This document shows positions 27,958-36,679 of a DNA stretch of 64,000 nucleotides, piece after piece. The stretch is from NCBI RefSeq assembly GCF_030542105.1, contig NZ_JAUOFB010000002.1, positions 372,001-436,000 of the forward strand. Direction: 5' to 3'. This DNA comes from Hymenobacter sp. BT730. Lineage in GTDB: Bacteria; Bacteroidota; Bacteroidia; Cytophagales; Hymenobacteraceae. Each line of letters opens with the position of its first letter. The first letter of the stretch is position 1. The position numbers and the translations under genes were made by a program. The notes beneath the pieces are model-generated. The model was not told the origin of the DNA, did no database searches, and was given only the letters and a program-made list of their open reading frames with translations.

Positions 27958-30687
27958 TTAGCCAATTTTAGGAGCCAGCACCCACTGACGGGCATTCAGT
28001 GCTGGTACCACTACTGCCGAGGCAGTGAGAGAGGGCAACTGCACCAGGCCACCGGCCATGGGCGTAGGGAATACGCTTGCCGGAACTGAGGCTACGTTCA
28101 GGGAACCTGCAGAAGGCGTGAAGATGCTGGCCGTAGAAGTGGTTTGCTTGTATACTTCCACACCGGAGAGGTTTACCGTACCGCCGGTGGTCGTCACGTT
28201 CAGCACGCCATCGGTTACGTTAGCCGCATATGGCCCCAGCTTCTTCCAGGTGCCGGCGCTGCCTGAGGCAATGCTGGACTGTACTTGCTGACCTTCTACT
28301 AATACGTTATAGGTCTCTGAGTTATTATCCTCCCACACGTACAGGTACACCTGGTAGCTGCCGTTAGCTACGCTGCTCATCTTGAAGTCTACCGCATTGG
28401 TATACTTCGAAGAACGGATCATGTTCGTGCGGGCAGCATCCGTGCTAGGAATCAGGGCTACTGTGGTCTTGTTGTGCAGCGTACCGTTCATGGTGTAGTT
28501 AGGGGCGGCATTGCCTTCCCAGTTCTTGCCATCAATGGTCGAGGCCACTCCGTTCAGGTCAATAGCCCGGTAGAAGGTCGTGCTGGTCGTTGTTGCCGGA
28601 GGCGTAGTGGTGGCCGGAGGAGTAGTCGAAGTGGTTTGCTTGTATACTTCCACACCGGAGAGGTTTACCGTACCGCCGGTGGTCGTCACGTTCAGCACGC
28701 CATCGGTTACGTTAGCCGCATATGGCCCCAGCTTCTTCCAGGTGCCGGCGCTGCCTGAGGCAATGCTGGACTGTACTTGCTGACCTTCTACTAATACGTT
28801 ATAGGTCTCTGAGTTATTATCCTCCCACACGTACAGGTACACCTGGTAGCTGCCGTTAGCTACGCTGCTCATCTTGAAGTCTACCGCATTGGTGTACTTC
28901 GAAGAACGAATCATGTTCGTGCGAGTGGCATCTGTGCTTGGGTTCAGGGCCACCGTGGTGCTGTTGTGCAGCGTACCGTTCATGGTGTAGTTAGGGGCGG
29001 CATTGCCTTCCCAGTTCTTGCCATCAATGGTCGAGGCTACTCCGTTCAGGTCAATAGCCCGGTAGAAAGAACCGGCCACTGGTGTAGTTGTAGCAGGAGG
29101 AGTTGTATTAGTAGGAGGCGTGGTGCTGGTAGCAGCCTGCACACTTACACTCACTGCCGAAGAGGTTGCAGTGCCACCGGCGTTGTCGGTAGCCTTAGCC
29201 GTGAGGCTTACCGAACCAGCCGCTGTTGGCGTCCAGCTCAGCTCATAAGGAGAAGAGGTGTCTTCGCCCAGCTTGGTAGCACCCGAGAAGAACTCTACTT
29301 TGCTTACGCTGCCATCCGCATCCGAAGCTGAAGCCGTCAGTTTAATGGCCGTGTTTACTGCAGGGGAGGTAGACGAAGCCGTCAGGCTTACGGTTGGCAC
29401 CTTGTTCGCCGTGGGCGTAGTGGTAGCAGGAGGAGTAGTGGATGTACCGCCACCGCTGCCGCCATTGCCAATCTTGACGTTATTGCTGCTCAGCTTGTTC
29501 TGCCAGATCGTCCACTCATTCTTCTCCGTATCCAGCGTAATGGGGTTGGGCAGGTGTTGGGTGTTGGTCGCAATCTGCAGGCCGTAGTCGGCTTCATCAT
29601 TCCGGTTAGCGTAAGGGCGGTTATAGCCCCACTTCACGTAGCCGATGGTGTTGTTATCTACCTTATGGTTGTAGAAAACGCTGCTCGACAGGTTGTTGTA
29701 GTTGAAGATAGCTACACCAGAATAAGCCGAGGGCAATTTGGTGGTGCCATCCGGCAGCAGCGCCGCCGTTACAATCCGGTTGTGGTGGTAGTTGATATCG
29801 TGGCCAGCAGCCAGGTTCATACCACCGTTACAGATGCTGACAAACTGGTTGTTGAAAGACTCGATGTAGGCCGGCAAAGCACCGTCCTTCAGGCCGTCCG
29901 TAATCATGCCCGTGCCGTAGAAAGACGTAGCAGTAGCCGGGTACGGATAGGCACCTTGGATGTAGTTGTCGTGTACTTTGGCCCAGGCACCCGATACCCC
30001 GCCCGAGCTATAGAAGTTGATGTTATCTTCTACCAGCGAGTTGTTTGGGGCGTTTACTACTTCGTTCCAGGCAATTTCAATGTTACCAATGTTGGTAACC
30101 TTATCCAGACCTATGAAGTTGGCTTTGGTGCCACCACCATTGCGGTAGCGGGAATCAATGTTCCGCACCTGGTTGCGCAGAACCGTTAGGGTTTGGGAGG
30201 GTGAACCATCACCACTCCATTGGTGAATGGTAATGCCCGTCGTTTGCTCCAGGTAGTTGTTTTCCACCCGAATCGACTTGGCAGCGTGCGTAGCCAGGAA
30301 ACGGCCGCGGCGGATATTATCTTGGCTAGGCGCGAGGCCATAGCTTTTGCAGTTGCGTACGGTAAGAACAGCACCACCATTAATGGCCGAAATATGGTCG
30401 CCGGCACTGGCAATGATGCAGCCCTCCAGAATAACCGGCTCGGAAGTGGCAATTTTAATGGCCGGCGTATTGGAATCAGTACTACGGTAGTTGCCCGTGT
30501 AAGTACCGCCTTTAGAAATTGTAATAGGACCTTGATAGGTCACGTTGGGTGCTTGCGCAGAAGCCCGGAATGTAGCCGGACCAAACCCTAATACCAACAG
30601 CACGAACGCCAACAGCGGCAGAAAGCGTGCACCAGAGGATGATGTGTTGTGGGCGTACCCAAACCAGTTTCCAGAGGTTTTTTGCAT
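27958..30687 (-). CDS. Secreted parallel beta-helix protein with Ig-like and two malectin-like domains
   Basis: A 909-residue exported protein. A signal peptide (residues ~20-45, ending RASAQ) is followed by a right-handed parallel beta-helix region (~50-410) full of N-rich turns (NNYLEQTT, NYHHNRIV, DNNTIGY), a bacterial Ig-like domain (~436-520), and two nearly identical malectin-like carbohydrate-binding domains (~540-687 and ~704-851, each starting FYRAIDLNGVAST) joined by TTPPATTT linkers. Beta-helix proteins of this type include polysaccharide lyases and epimerases, but no catalytic site was recognised. The C-terminus (VFPTPMAGGLVQL... ) is not a normal T9SS sorting domain. A shorter paralogue of the helix part lies at 31.3-32.5 kb. 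It appears to be a single-gene unit. Binding or processing of the local polysaccharide is inferred. Confidence 0.85.
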   Translation of the reverse strand: MQKTSGNWFGYAHNTSSSGARFLPLLAFVLLVLGFGPATFRASAQAPNVTYQGPITISKGGTYTGNYRSTDSNTPAIKIATSEPVILEGCIIASAGDHISAINGGAVLTVRNCKSYGLAPSQDNIRRGRFLATHAAKSIRVENNYLEQTTGITIHQWSGDGSPSQTLTVLRNQVRNIDSRYRNGGGTKANFIGLDKVTNIGNIEIAWNEVVNAPNNSLVEDNINFYSSGGVSGAWAKVHDNYIQGAYPYPATATSFYGTGMITDGLKDGALPAYIESFNNQFVSICNGGMNLAAGHDINYHHNRIVTAALLPDGTTKLPSAYSGVAIFNYNNLSSSVFYNHKVDNNTIGYVKWGYNRPYANRNDEADYGLQIATNTQHLPNPITLDTEKNEWTIWQNKLSSNNVKIGNGGSGGGTSTTPPATTTPTANKVPTVSLTASSTSPAVNTAIKLTASASDADGSVSKVEFFSGATKLGEDTSSPYELSWTPTAAGSVSLTAKATDNAGGTATSSAVSVSVQAATSTTPPTNTTPPATTTPVAGSFYRAIDLNGVASTIDGKNWEGNAAPNYTMNGTLHNSTTVALNPSTDATRTNMIRSSKYTNAVDFKMSSVANGSYQVYLYVWEDNNSETYNVLVEGQQVQSSIASGSAGTWKKLGPYAANVTDGVLNVTTTGGTVNLSGVEVYKQTTSTTPPATTTPPATTTSTTFYRAIDLNGVASTIDGKNWEGNAAPNYTMNGTLHNKTTVALIPSTDAARTNMIRSSKYTNAVDFKMSSVANGSYQVYLYVWEDNNSETYNVLVEGQQVQSSIASGSAGTWKKLGPYAANVTDGVLNVTTTGGTVNLSGVEVYKQTTSTASIFTPSAGSLNVASVPASVFPTPMAGGLVQLPSLTASAVVVPALNARQWVLAPKIG
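28136..29068 (-). repeat. Near-identical 441-bp tandem duplication (malectin-like domains)
   Basis: Segments 28136-28576 and 28628-29068 are about 95% identical by eye with a constant offset of 492 bp; differences cluster around 28430-28470 against 28920-28960. Each copy encodes one malectin-like domain; the 51 bp between them encodes the linker. The high DNA identity points to a recent duplication or ongoing gene conversion, and makes the region prone to copy-number change. Confidence 0.93.
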
Positions 30688-31267
30688 TCTGTGTTTTGTA
30701 AAAAATGAAAAACAGGGAAATGAATGACTAGCTAAACCCGCTTATGTTTTAATTAGGTTCAGATGTCTAGCTCATTTTTGTGCAATTACTGCCTTCGTGG
30801 AAGGCAGCGGCCAAAACAGCCTGATTTTGTTTGTTTCCTTGCCTGGTGGTGCGCAAGCCCCCGGGCTCCTGATGGCCGGCCTTCTGCGCAGAAGGTCGGA
30901 GTAGCAAACTAAAAAGTTGTTAATTACCTGTTACTACAGGTTTTCGGCAGCACTACTCTACTCTTTCCAACAGCACGCTTCATAAAGCGTCTGTCTCCTC
31001 GCTTCTCACTCCGGTGCAATTCAAATCCCCTTTTCAGCGAACTATGCCCCGATTTTGAAAAAGCAGATCAGAAATAAACTTGTAAAAGTCATAAATCTGA
31101 TACCGTGATTCATTACAAATGTACAAAAGATAAAATGACTCAGACATCAACGACAAAATTATGTATATAGGACTAAAATAAGATTCAATAGAAAATCCAT
31201 ATCGTAACCGGGTTATATAAGCCGGAATGAGATTTTTTGATGTAACTGATTTGCTCACAAGGGCATA
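30688..31267 (-). other. Gene-free leader region with three hairpins
   Basis: This gap of about 580 bp upstream of the beta-helix/malectin gene contains no credible gene. Three local inverted repeats lie within 155 bp: CTGCCTTC/GAAGGCAG with a 3-nt loop (30789-30807), the palindrome CCTTCTGCGCAGAAGG (30880-30895), and ACCTGT/ACAGGT with a 4-nt loop (30926-30941). A minus-strand TAGTTTGC at 30904-30911 resembles a Bacteroidota -7 element and would give a leader of about 210 nt. The part from 31040 to 31260 is AT-rich, with nothing recognisable. Confidence 0.5.
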
Positions 31268-31295
31268 AAAAAATCTTCCTGAGGGAAGATTTTTT
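31268..31295 (-). terminator. Terminator of the long wza-to-beta-helix operon
   Basis: A 12-bp inverted repeat, AAAAAATCTTCC / GGAAGATTTTTT with loop TGAG, lies 15 bp past the stop of the second beta-helix gene. It marks the end of the 11.5-kb minus-strand operon that begins at 42.8 kb. Confidence 0.88.
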
Positions 31296-31309
31296 GTGTT
31301 TTCTGATAA

Positions 31310-32515
31310 TCAGCGCTGGGCCAATGGGTTGGCTTGTATGGGTGGCTTGGTTATGGTAGCCCCCACTTTTACCCGATGACGGCGGAGCTTGCGCTTCCAC
31401 AGGCGCCACTCCAGTTGCTCTGTACGCAAGGTTATGGGGTTGGGTAGGTGCTGCTGGGCCGAGCAGGTGGCACAGGCATGGGGGTTCTCATCATGCCGGC
31501 CGGGCACAGGTATGCTGTAATTCTGGTTATTGTAGCCCACCACATTATGGTCGATGCTGTGGCGGTTGAACATAGAGGAGTCTGAATTGTAATGATTAAA
31601 GACAGCCAGCCCAGCAAACGTAGAAGGCAGGTAACGGCCATCGGGCAGTTGGGCGCTGTTTACCACCCGGTTCTGAAAGTAGCGGATATCGTGGCCGGCA
31701 GCAATGCTCATGCCCGCGTTGCAGGTGTTTACCACCTGGTTGGCATAGGCCTGGACGTAAGCGGTACTGGTTTCAGCAGAAGTGCCCTGGCCATCCATCA
31801 TAATCCCAGAGCCGGAATATTCCCTGCTGGTGGCCGGGTAGGGATAAGCCCCCTGAATGTAGTTGTTGTGCAACCGAATAGGCTTTTCCGGGGTGCCCGA
31901 GGAGTTAAAGAAATTGATGTTGTCTTCTACCAGGGAACTGTCAGGCTCATTAATCACCTGGTTCCAGGCTATTTCCATGCCGGGCACATGCAACACCTTA
32001 TCCAGGCTGAGCCAGCTGGCGCGGGTACGGCCACCATTCCAGTAGCGGCCATCAATGTTACGGGAGCGGTTGTAGCGTATGGTCAGAGTTTCTTCCGGGG
32101 TGCCTTCGCCGCTCCAGCGAAGCACGTAAATACCCGTTGTCTGCTCCATGGTGCAATGCTCGACGCGCAGCATGCGGGCGCCTTCGGCCACCAAAAACCG
32201 GCCCCGCGCAGTTTCCGGAATCTGAGGCAGCACGCCCCGCCCGTAGCAATTCTCCACTGTAAGCCAGGCGCCGGGCGCAGCTTCAATCAAATGGCCGCTG
32301 CCTTTCAGGTAGCTGTCGCGCAGCAACACCGGCTCACGGGTAAGAATCCGTACGCAGGGCTGGCTGGCATCCGTACTGATAAAGGTGCCGCTGTACGTGC
32401 CGCCCTGGCGTATTACCAGCGGGCCGTTCGGCCCCCCGGATAAAAAGGCCTGGGAGGACTGAATGGTGAGGCAGGCACCCATAAGAATTGTAGCCAGGAG
32501 GCGGATCATAAGCAT
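31310..32515 (-). CDS. Secreted parallel beta-helix protein, short paralogue
   Basis: A 401-residue protein with an N-terminal signal peptide (ends near QSSQA) and a single right-handed beta-helix domain. It aligns along its length with the helix part of the 909-residue protein next door: both share GGTYSGxxxSTD, GRFLxxxxA, EQTTGI, SLVEDNINF, NNYIQGAYPYPAT, AGHDIxYxxNR and QHLPNPITL. It lacks the Ig and malectin domains. An ATG at 32509 is an equally good start. It begins 11 bp after the fucosyltransferase-like gene and ends the long operon, so it is co-expressed with export and assembly genes. Possible roles are polysaccharide lyase, epimerase or a structural binder in the envelope; none can be chosen from sequence. 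Confidence 0.82.
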   Translation of the reverse strand: MLMIRLLATILMGACLTIQSSQAFLSGGPNGPLVIRQGGTYSGTFISTDASQPCVRILTREPVLLRDSYLKGSGHLIEAAPGAWLTVENCYGRGVLPQIPETARGRFLVAEGARMLRVEHCTMEQTTGIYVLRWSGEGTPEETLTIRYNRSRNIDGRYWNGGRTRASWLSLDKVLHVPGMEIAWNQVINEPDSSLVEDNINFFNSSGTPEKPIRLHNNYIQGAYPYPATSREYSGSGIMMDGQGTSAETSTAYVQAYANQVVNTCNAGMSIAAGHDIRYFQNRVVNSAQLPDGRYLPSTFAGLAVFNHYNSDSSMFNRHSIDHNVVGYNNQNYSIPVPGRHDENPHACATCSAQQHLPNPITLRTEQLEWRLWKRKLRRHRVKVGATITKPPIQANPLAQR

Positions 32516-32526
32516 CAGAAGAAGTT

Positions 32527-33420
32527 TTAGGTATCCAGAAAAACCTCAAATTCAGGCAATGCTACCGGCTGTTGGGCATTCTGCAGATGCAGGAGGGGAA
32601 CCTGTCCATAAAAGGATGCCCAGAGCGAGTAAGAGCTGGGCGGACCCAGTATATAGTCGCAGCCGGCCAGGGCGTAGAGGTCTTCCACGAAGTGCCCGGT
32701 GGGGCGGTGCACTGCTAATCCGGCAAAATCAGCGGGTTCTACTTCTTCATTGGAGCAAAGCAGAAAGGCCACCCGCTGCTGCGCCGGCAGCTGGTCGCGC
32801 AGCTGGCGCATGGCGCGGGCGTAGGTAGCATTGGTATAGTAGAAGGCCCCCCCGGCGAAGTGGGCATAATCGCCGCGACGCAGATGCACGCCCACCACCA
32901 CATCGGCCGTACGGCGCACCTGCTCCAGCAGGGTGGCCACGGCATGGCGGTGGGGCGCTATGGGGGCAAACAGCTGCCGTAGGCGTGGGGCATGCCGTAC
33001 AAAGTGGCGCTTATCCCGGAATAGCCAGCCGTGGGCCAGCACAATGTTACTGCTGCGCGCCTGCGCCAGGTATTCCGGCTGGTTCAGGTCGAAGCAGGTG
33101 TCATCGTCATCGGCGGAATGAACCAGCGTGAGCCGGCTGGCTGGCAACAGCTGCGTGGCGCCGCGTAGCAGCCTGAATGCCCGCGGATGCTGCAGAAGGC
33201 CAAACACCTTATCGAACCCGGCCCGTTGTTTGCCAAAAGGATGCAGCGACACCGGCAATCCGCCAAACTCCCCGGTGGCCGTGGCCTCAAAAAATGGCGC
33301 GTACGCGCCAAAGCTGGGGTTGCACAACTCGTAGCCGTACTCCGCCGCATTGCTGATGAAATGGGCGAACAGAAACAGGCGGTTGCCTAACTGTCCGGTA
33401 CGCTTCACGAGGATAACCAT
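32527..33420 (-). CDS. Family 11 glycosyltransferase (alpha-1,2-fucosyltransferase-like)
   Basis: Predicted to transfer L-fucose from GDP-fucose onto the repeat unit. The protein (297 residues from ATG 33420; a start at 33435 is less likely) shows TGQLGNRLFLFAHFIS at the N-terminus, the donor-binding VHLRRGDY motif near residue 180 and the C-terminal GCDYILGPPSSYSLWASFYG, the layout of GT11. This matches the presence of gmd and fcl in the same locus, which makes the donor available. The linkage (alpha-1,2 is usual) is inferred from the family. It sits between a GT2 gene (gap 38 bp) and the short beta-helix gene (gap 11 bp). Confidence 0.85.
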   Translation of the reverse strand: MVILVKRTGQLGNRLFLFAHFISNAAEYGYELCNPSFGAYAPFFEATATGEFGGLPVSLHPFGKQRAGFDKVFGLLQHPRAFRLLRGATQLLPASRLTLVHSADDDDTCFDLNQPEYLAQARSSNIVLAHGWLFRDKRHFVRHAPRLRQLFAPIAPHRHAVATLLEQVRRTADVVVGVHLRRGDYAHFAGGAFYYTNATYARAMRQLRDQLPAQQRVAFLLCSNEEVEPADFAGLAVHRPTGHFVEDLYALAGCDYILGPPSSYSLWASFYGQVPLLHLQNAQQPVALPEFEVFLDT

Positions 33421-33458
33421 AGCATAGAAAATCAACGGGAGAGAGAAGGTGGGGCGCC

Positions 33459-34310
33459 CTAAGCCAGCTTATGGGGCAGGAAATACCCGCCCAGTCGACG
33501 GACATAGCCAATCAGCAGAAACAGCGGCAGCAACAGGAGCGGGCAGTTTTTGCAGGCGAAATAGGTGAAGTTGCGCAGGTTGCCGCCCCCCCGGATGCCG
33601 AACAGATGCTGATAGTAGCCGCGCACGGTGCGCTTGCGGCGGGTTTGCTGCTGGCCGCTTTCCTCGGGGTAGGTCAGCAGGCGCGCATCGTAGTTGACGT
33701 ATACCGGAAAGCCGCGCCTACGCGCCACGCTGGTGTAGTCGTAGTCGGCGAGGTAGTGGGGCAGGCGGCGCTCATCAAACAAGCCAATGGTGCGCAGCAC
33801 TTCGGCAGGAATCAGCAGGCCCCGGCCCGGGAGGTAGGTAACCGGGTGCAGGCCCTGGTGCTCCTCGGCTGGCAGCTGCTGCAGCAGAAAGGCGCTGCGG
33901 TGCGTGAGCCAGCTAAACCGCTCACCCCCATAAATTGGCTGCTGGGTGTTGGCATCCAACTCTAAAGCTCCCAGCACAGCGCGGGGCTGTCGGCGGGCCC
34001 AGAGCATCATCTTCTCCAGGAAGTCGGGCATCACCACCACGTCGTTGTTGAGGGTAAGCACGTGGGTAGCGCCGTGCGCCAAGGCCTGCCGGATGCCCAT
34101 GTTGACGCCCGCGGTCCAGAACAGCTCCCCGTTGCCGCGCAGCACTTCCACCTCCGGAAATTCCCGGGCCAGCGCGTTGGCGGTGCCGTCAGTAGAGCCA
34201 TCATCTACCACAATCACGCGGAAGTGCTGCTCGGTTTGCTGCCGCAAAGAAATTAAACAAGCCTGCGTAAACGCCCAGCGGTTGAATACCGGAATAATAA
34301 CGTAGAGCAT
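33459..34310 (-). CDS. Family 2 glycosyltransferase
   Basis: A 283-residue GT-A fold transferase: YVIIPVFNRWAFT at residue 3, VIVVDDGSTDGT, GELFWTAGVNMGI and the metal-binding LTLNNDVVV region, followed by YGGERFSW and GRGLLIPAEVL. The end (residues ~250-283) is basic and aromatic, suggesting peripheral membrane contact. Donor and acceptor are unknown; similar enzymes act in O-antigen assembly. Part of the minus-strand operon, 68 bp after the preceding transferase gene and 38 bp before the GT11 gene. Confidence 0.88.
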   Translation of the reverse strand: MLYVIIPVFNRWAFTQACLISLRQQTEQHFRVIVVDDGSTDGTANALAREFPEVEVLRGNGELFWTAGVNMGIRQALAHGATHVLTLNNDVVVMPDFLEKMMLWARRQPRAVLGALELDANTQQPIYGGERFSWLTHRSAFLLQQLPAEEHQGLHPVTYLPGRGLLIPAEVLRTIGLFDERRLPHYLADYDYTSVARRRGFPVYVNYDARLLTYPEESGQQQTRRKRTVRGYYQHLFGIRGGGNLRNFTYFACKNCPLLLLPLFLLIGYVRRLGGYFLPHKLA

Positions 34311-34378
34311 AGGAGAGAGGAACTACGGTGGGCAGCAATAATGAGCAGTGGGAAAGGCGGGCAAATGAGGCGGAGCGG

Positions 34379-35401
34379 TTAAGTGGCCGGCACTGAGTAA
34401 CCGGAGGCCGGCGCCGTTTCGGAAGGTGACAACTGGCGTGGCCGCCACTTTTCAGGCACCATCAGCAGCCGCTTTAGACGGGCCAGAAACCGGCCGGCCA
34501 GAAACCGACGGAACTGGCGCTGGTCGCGGGCGTAGTCACCGAGCACAGGGGTGGGGTGCTGCAGCGGAAACGAGAGCCGGTAGCGCGTGTGCCCGGCCAG
34601 GTGGTGCGAACCACTGACGGTGTGCGTGGCATCGGGACCCAGGCCAATGTTCTGAACCAGGTTCACCGCCGGAATTATGGCCAGCCCGGAGTTGGCCGCT
34701 ACGGTGAAGTGCCACTGATAATCCCAGGTATGGGGGGGGTACGCTTCGCGGCGCATCCCTTCAAATTTCTGCAGCCAGTAATACCGCTGCAGCACCGATG
34801 GATACATGGTACGAAATAGCCCGCGGCGGCGCAGCTCGGGTAGTAGGGCATACTCAAAGTCATACAGCTGCCAGGCGCGCCGCCACGTAGCCCAGCCCCA
34901 GGAATGCACCTGGCTGGAGAAGTAGTAAGAATCAGAAGAGGCTGAATGCCGATGGGCTTCCTGGAATAAGTTATTGCCGCCTATGTGCATCACGCGTGTG
35001 TCGTGGCGGTAGCGGGACAGCAGTTCCTGGCAAAAAGGAAAAAAGTCAGGCCCGGCTACACAGTCATCTTCCAGAATAATGCCTTCGGGCTCCTGCTCAA
35101 AAAACCAGTTGATGCCAGTAGATACACCCCGGCTGCACCCCAGATTGGTGGGCTGAAACAAGGTCTGGAGTTGGCAAGGCCAGTCGATGCCATCGGTTAC
35201 CACGGCGCGGGTTTGCGCGCACAGCCCGGCCTCGTGAGGGCGGCTGGCGCGGGGGCCGTCGGCGGCCACGTACAGGCGGGCGGGCCGTGCTGCCCGAATA
35301 GCCTCGAAGGACTGCCGGGTAAGCTCGGGGCGGTTAAAGATGACGAACAGAACGGCCGTCTCCCGATCAGCTGTGGAGCAGGACACTGGGGATGGAGGCA
35401 T
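34379..35401 (-). CDS. GT-A fold glycosyltransferase (nucleotide-diphospho-sugar transferase)
   Basis: A 340-residue protein with VLFVIFNRPELTRQSFEAI near residue 16, YVAADGPR, the conserved NLGCSRGVSTGINWFF and the acidic ILEDDC metal site, then SWGWATWRRAW, a motif common in this poorly characterised transferase group, and WDYQWHF. It is probably a sugar transferase for the same repeat unit, of unknown specificity. Its ATG (35401) lies inside the end of the polymerase gene, overlapping it by 35 bp, which suggests translational coupling. Confidence 0.82.
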   Translation of the reverse strand: MPPSPVSCSTADRETAVLFVIFNRPELTRQSFEAIRAARPARLYVAADGPRASRPHEAGLCAQTRAVVTDGIDWPCQLQTLFQPTNLGCSRGVSTGINWFFEQEPEGIILEDDCVAGPDFFPFCQELLSRYRHDTRVMHIGGNNLFQEAHRHSASSDSYYFSSQVHSWGWATWRRAWQLYDFEYALLPELRRRGLFRTMYPSVLQRYYWLQKFEGMRREAYPPHTWDYQWHFTVAANSGLAIIPAVNLVQNIGLGPDATHTVSGSHHLAGHTRYRLSFPLQHPTPVLGDYARDQRQFRRFLAGRFLARLKRLLMVPEKWRPRQLSPSETAPASGYSVPAT

Positions 35402-36668
35402 GGTCAGCTTTGGGTTGGCGGGTAACAGGACGAGAAAGAGCCGGCACCGGGGCCGGAGCGGTATCAGCTACCGTAGCCGCCGACAGGGCTAGGCCCAGCA
35501 GCCCCAGGTAGTAATCGGGCCAGTTGTAGGAAACCCCGTACACCAGCCCTCCGCACACATAGGCCACCAGCGTAACAGCCTCCAGAGTCATAGGGGCTGG
35601 TTGGCGCAGTCGTTTTAGTACCAGGTAAATAGGGGGAGCAACAGCCAGCAGCAGGCCCAGCAAGCCAAAGTAGAAAAGCCGGTCCACGTAAAAGCTGTGA
35701 AAGTGGTGACCGGTGCCGTTTGCCCATACCGCCTCTCCGGTATTGCGGTGATAAAACTGAATCGGCAGTTCAAAGCCCTTCAGCCGCATACCGGCTATGG
35801 GGTACTCCTGCAGAAAAGGGACGTACGCTTCAAACTGATTTAGCCGAAAGTTGCCCGTGCCTTGCTTCTCGGGGTTGCGAATGTCCGCTATGTTTTGTTC
35901 GAATTTCTTCTGTACCGCTTCGTTATTGAGCACAATAGCCAGGCCGCCCAAAGACACGGCCAGCACCGGCAGTACCAGCATGGGCACCACCCGTTTTAAC
36001 GTCGGGCGCACAGAGACCGTGCGCATCAGCAGTAGCAGGTCAATGGCTAGCACAATGCCGGTAGTAACCCAAACCGTGCGGTGCTGCAGAAAAACGATGA
36101 GCGCCAGCGTGCTGAAAAAGGCTATTAAATAGAGCATGGAGCCCTTCTTGAAATAGACATTCAGGTAATACAGCAAGGGCAGAATGAGTAGAAACGCCGA
36201 AGCTGACGAAACACCCCGCTCCTGTTTCAGGAAGCCTTCCATAGTGAAGGTCTCCGGGTGGAAAATGACCAGGTTCAGGAAAAGTATTGGCGGAATGCTG
36301 CCAATCAGCAGCTTTAAGTCGGGCAGGCCCCAGCGCTGATAATAAGCATACACGCCAAAGACCAGCAGGAAATCGGTGAGCTTACTGAACACGTGCAGGT
36401 ACACAAACCAGCGTCCCCAGCCTCCATATGACTCAAAGGCCAGCAATACCAGGCTAAGCACTGTGAGGCCAAACCACCAGCCCATGGCCCCGGTGAGGTA
36501 GCGCAGATTGCGCATCGTTACCCATACCGTAATGCCCAGCAGGGCAAAAGCATAGTACCGCAGCAGCGGGTCGCCTTCCCACGCGACGAAGAATTCTGTA
36601 TAGATTCTGCTCATGAACAGAACGCCAAACAGGTACAGACCGCGGGGAATACCAAATTTGATTTTCAT
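35367..36668 (-). CDS. O-antigen/exopolysaccharide polymerase, Wzy type
   Basis: An inner-membrane protein of about 433 residues from ATG 36668, with some 10-11 hydrophobic segments and a large periplasmic loop near residues 245-320 containing RLNQFEAYVPFL and the histidine-rich TGHHFHSFYVDRLF. This layout is typical of Wzy polymerases and ligases, which join flipped repeat units in the periplasm; sequence conservation in this class is too low for a specific call. An alternative ATG 6 codons upstream (36686) would overlap the preceding gene. The gap to the preceding GT4 gene is 11 bp and the 3' end overlaps the next gene by 35 bp. Confidence 0.82.
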   Translation of the reverse strand: MKIKFGIPRGLYLFGVLFMSRIYTEFFVAWEGDPLLRYYAFALLGITVWVTMRNLRYLTGAMGWWFGLTVLSLVLLAFESYGGWGRWFVYLHVFSKLTDFLLVFGVYAYYQRWGLPDLKLLIGSIPPILFLNLVIFHPETFTMEGFLKQERGVSSASAFLLILPLLYYLNVYFKKGSMLYLIAFFSTLALIVFLQHRTVWVTTGIVLAIDLLLLMRTVSVRPTLKRVVPMLVLPVLAVSLGGLAIVLNNEAVQKKFEQNIADIRNPEKQGTGNFRLNQFEAYVPFLQEYPIAGMRLKGFELPIQFYHRNTGEAVWANGTGHHFHSFYVDRLFYFGLLGLLLAVAPPIYLVLKRLRQPAPMTLEAVTLVAYVCGGLVYGVSYNWPDYYLGLLGLALSAATVADTAPAPVPALSRPVTRQPKADHASIPSVLLHS

Positions 36669-36679
36669 AGCAGCAGAGG

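Noticed and set aside
30880..30895. Palindrome considered as a terminator.
   Set aside because: No T run follows on either strand, and no gene ends nearby; listed only as part of the leader region.
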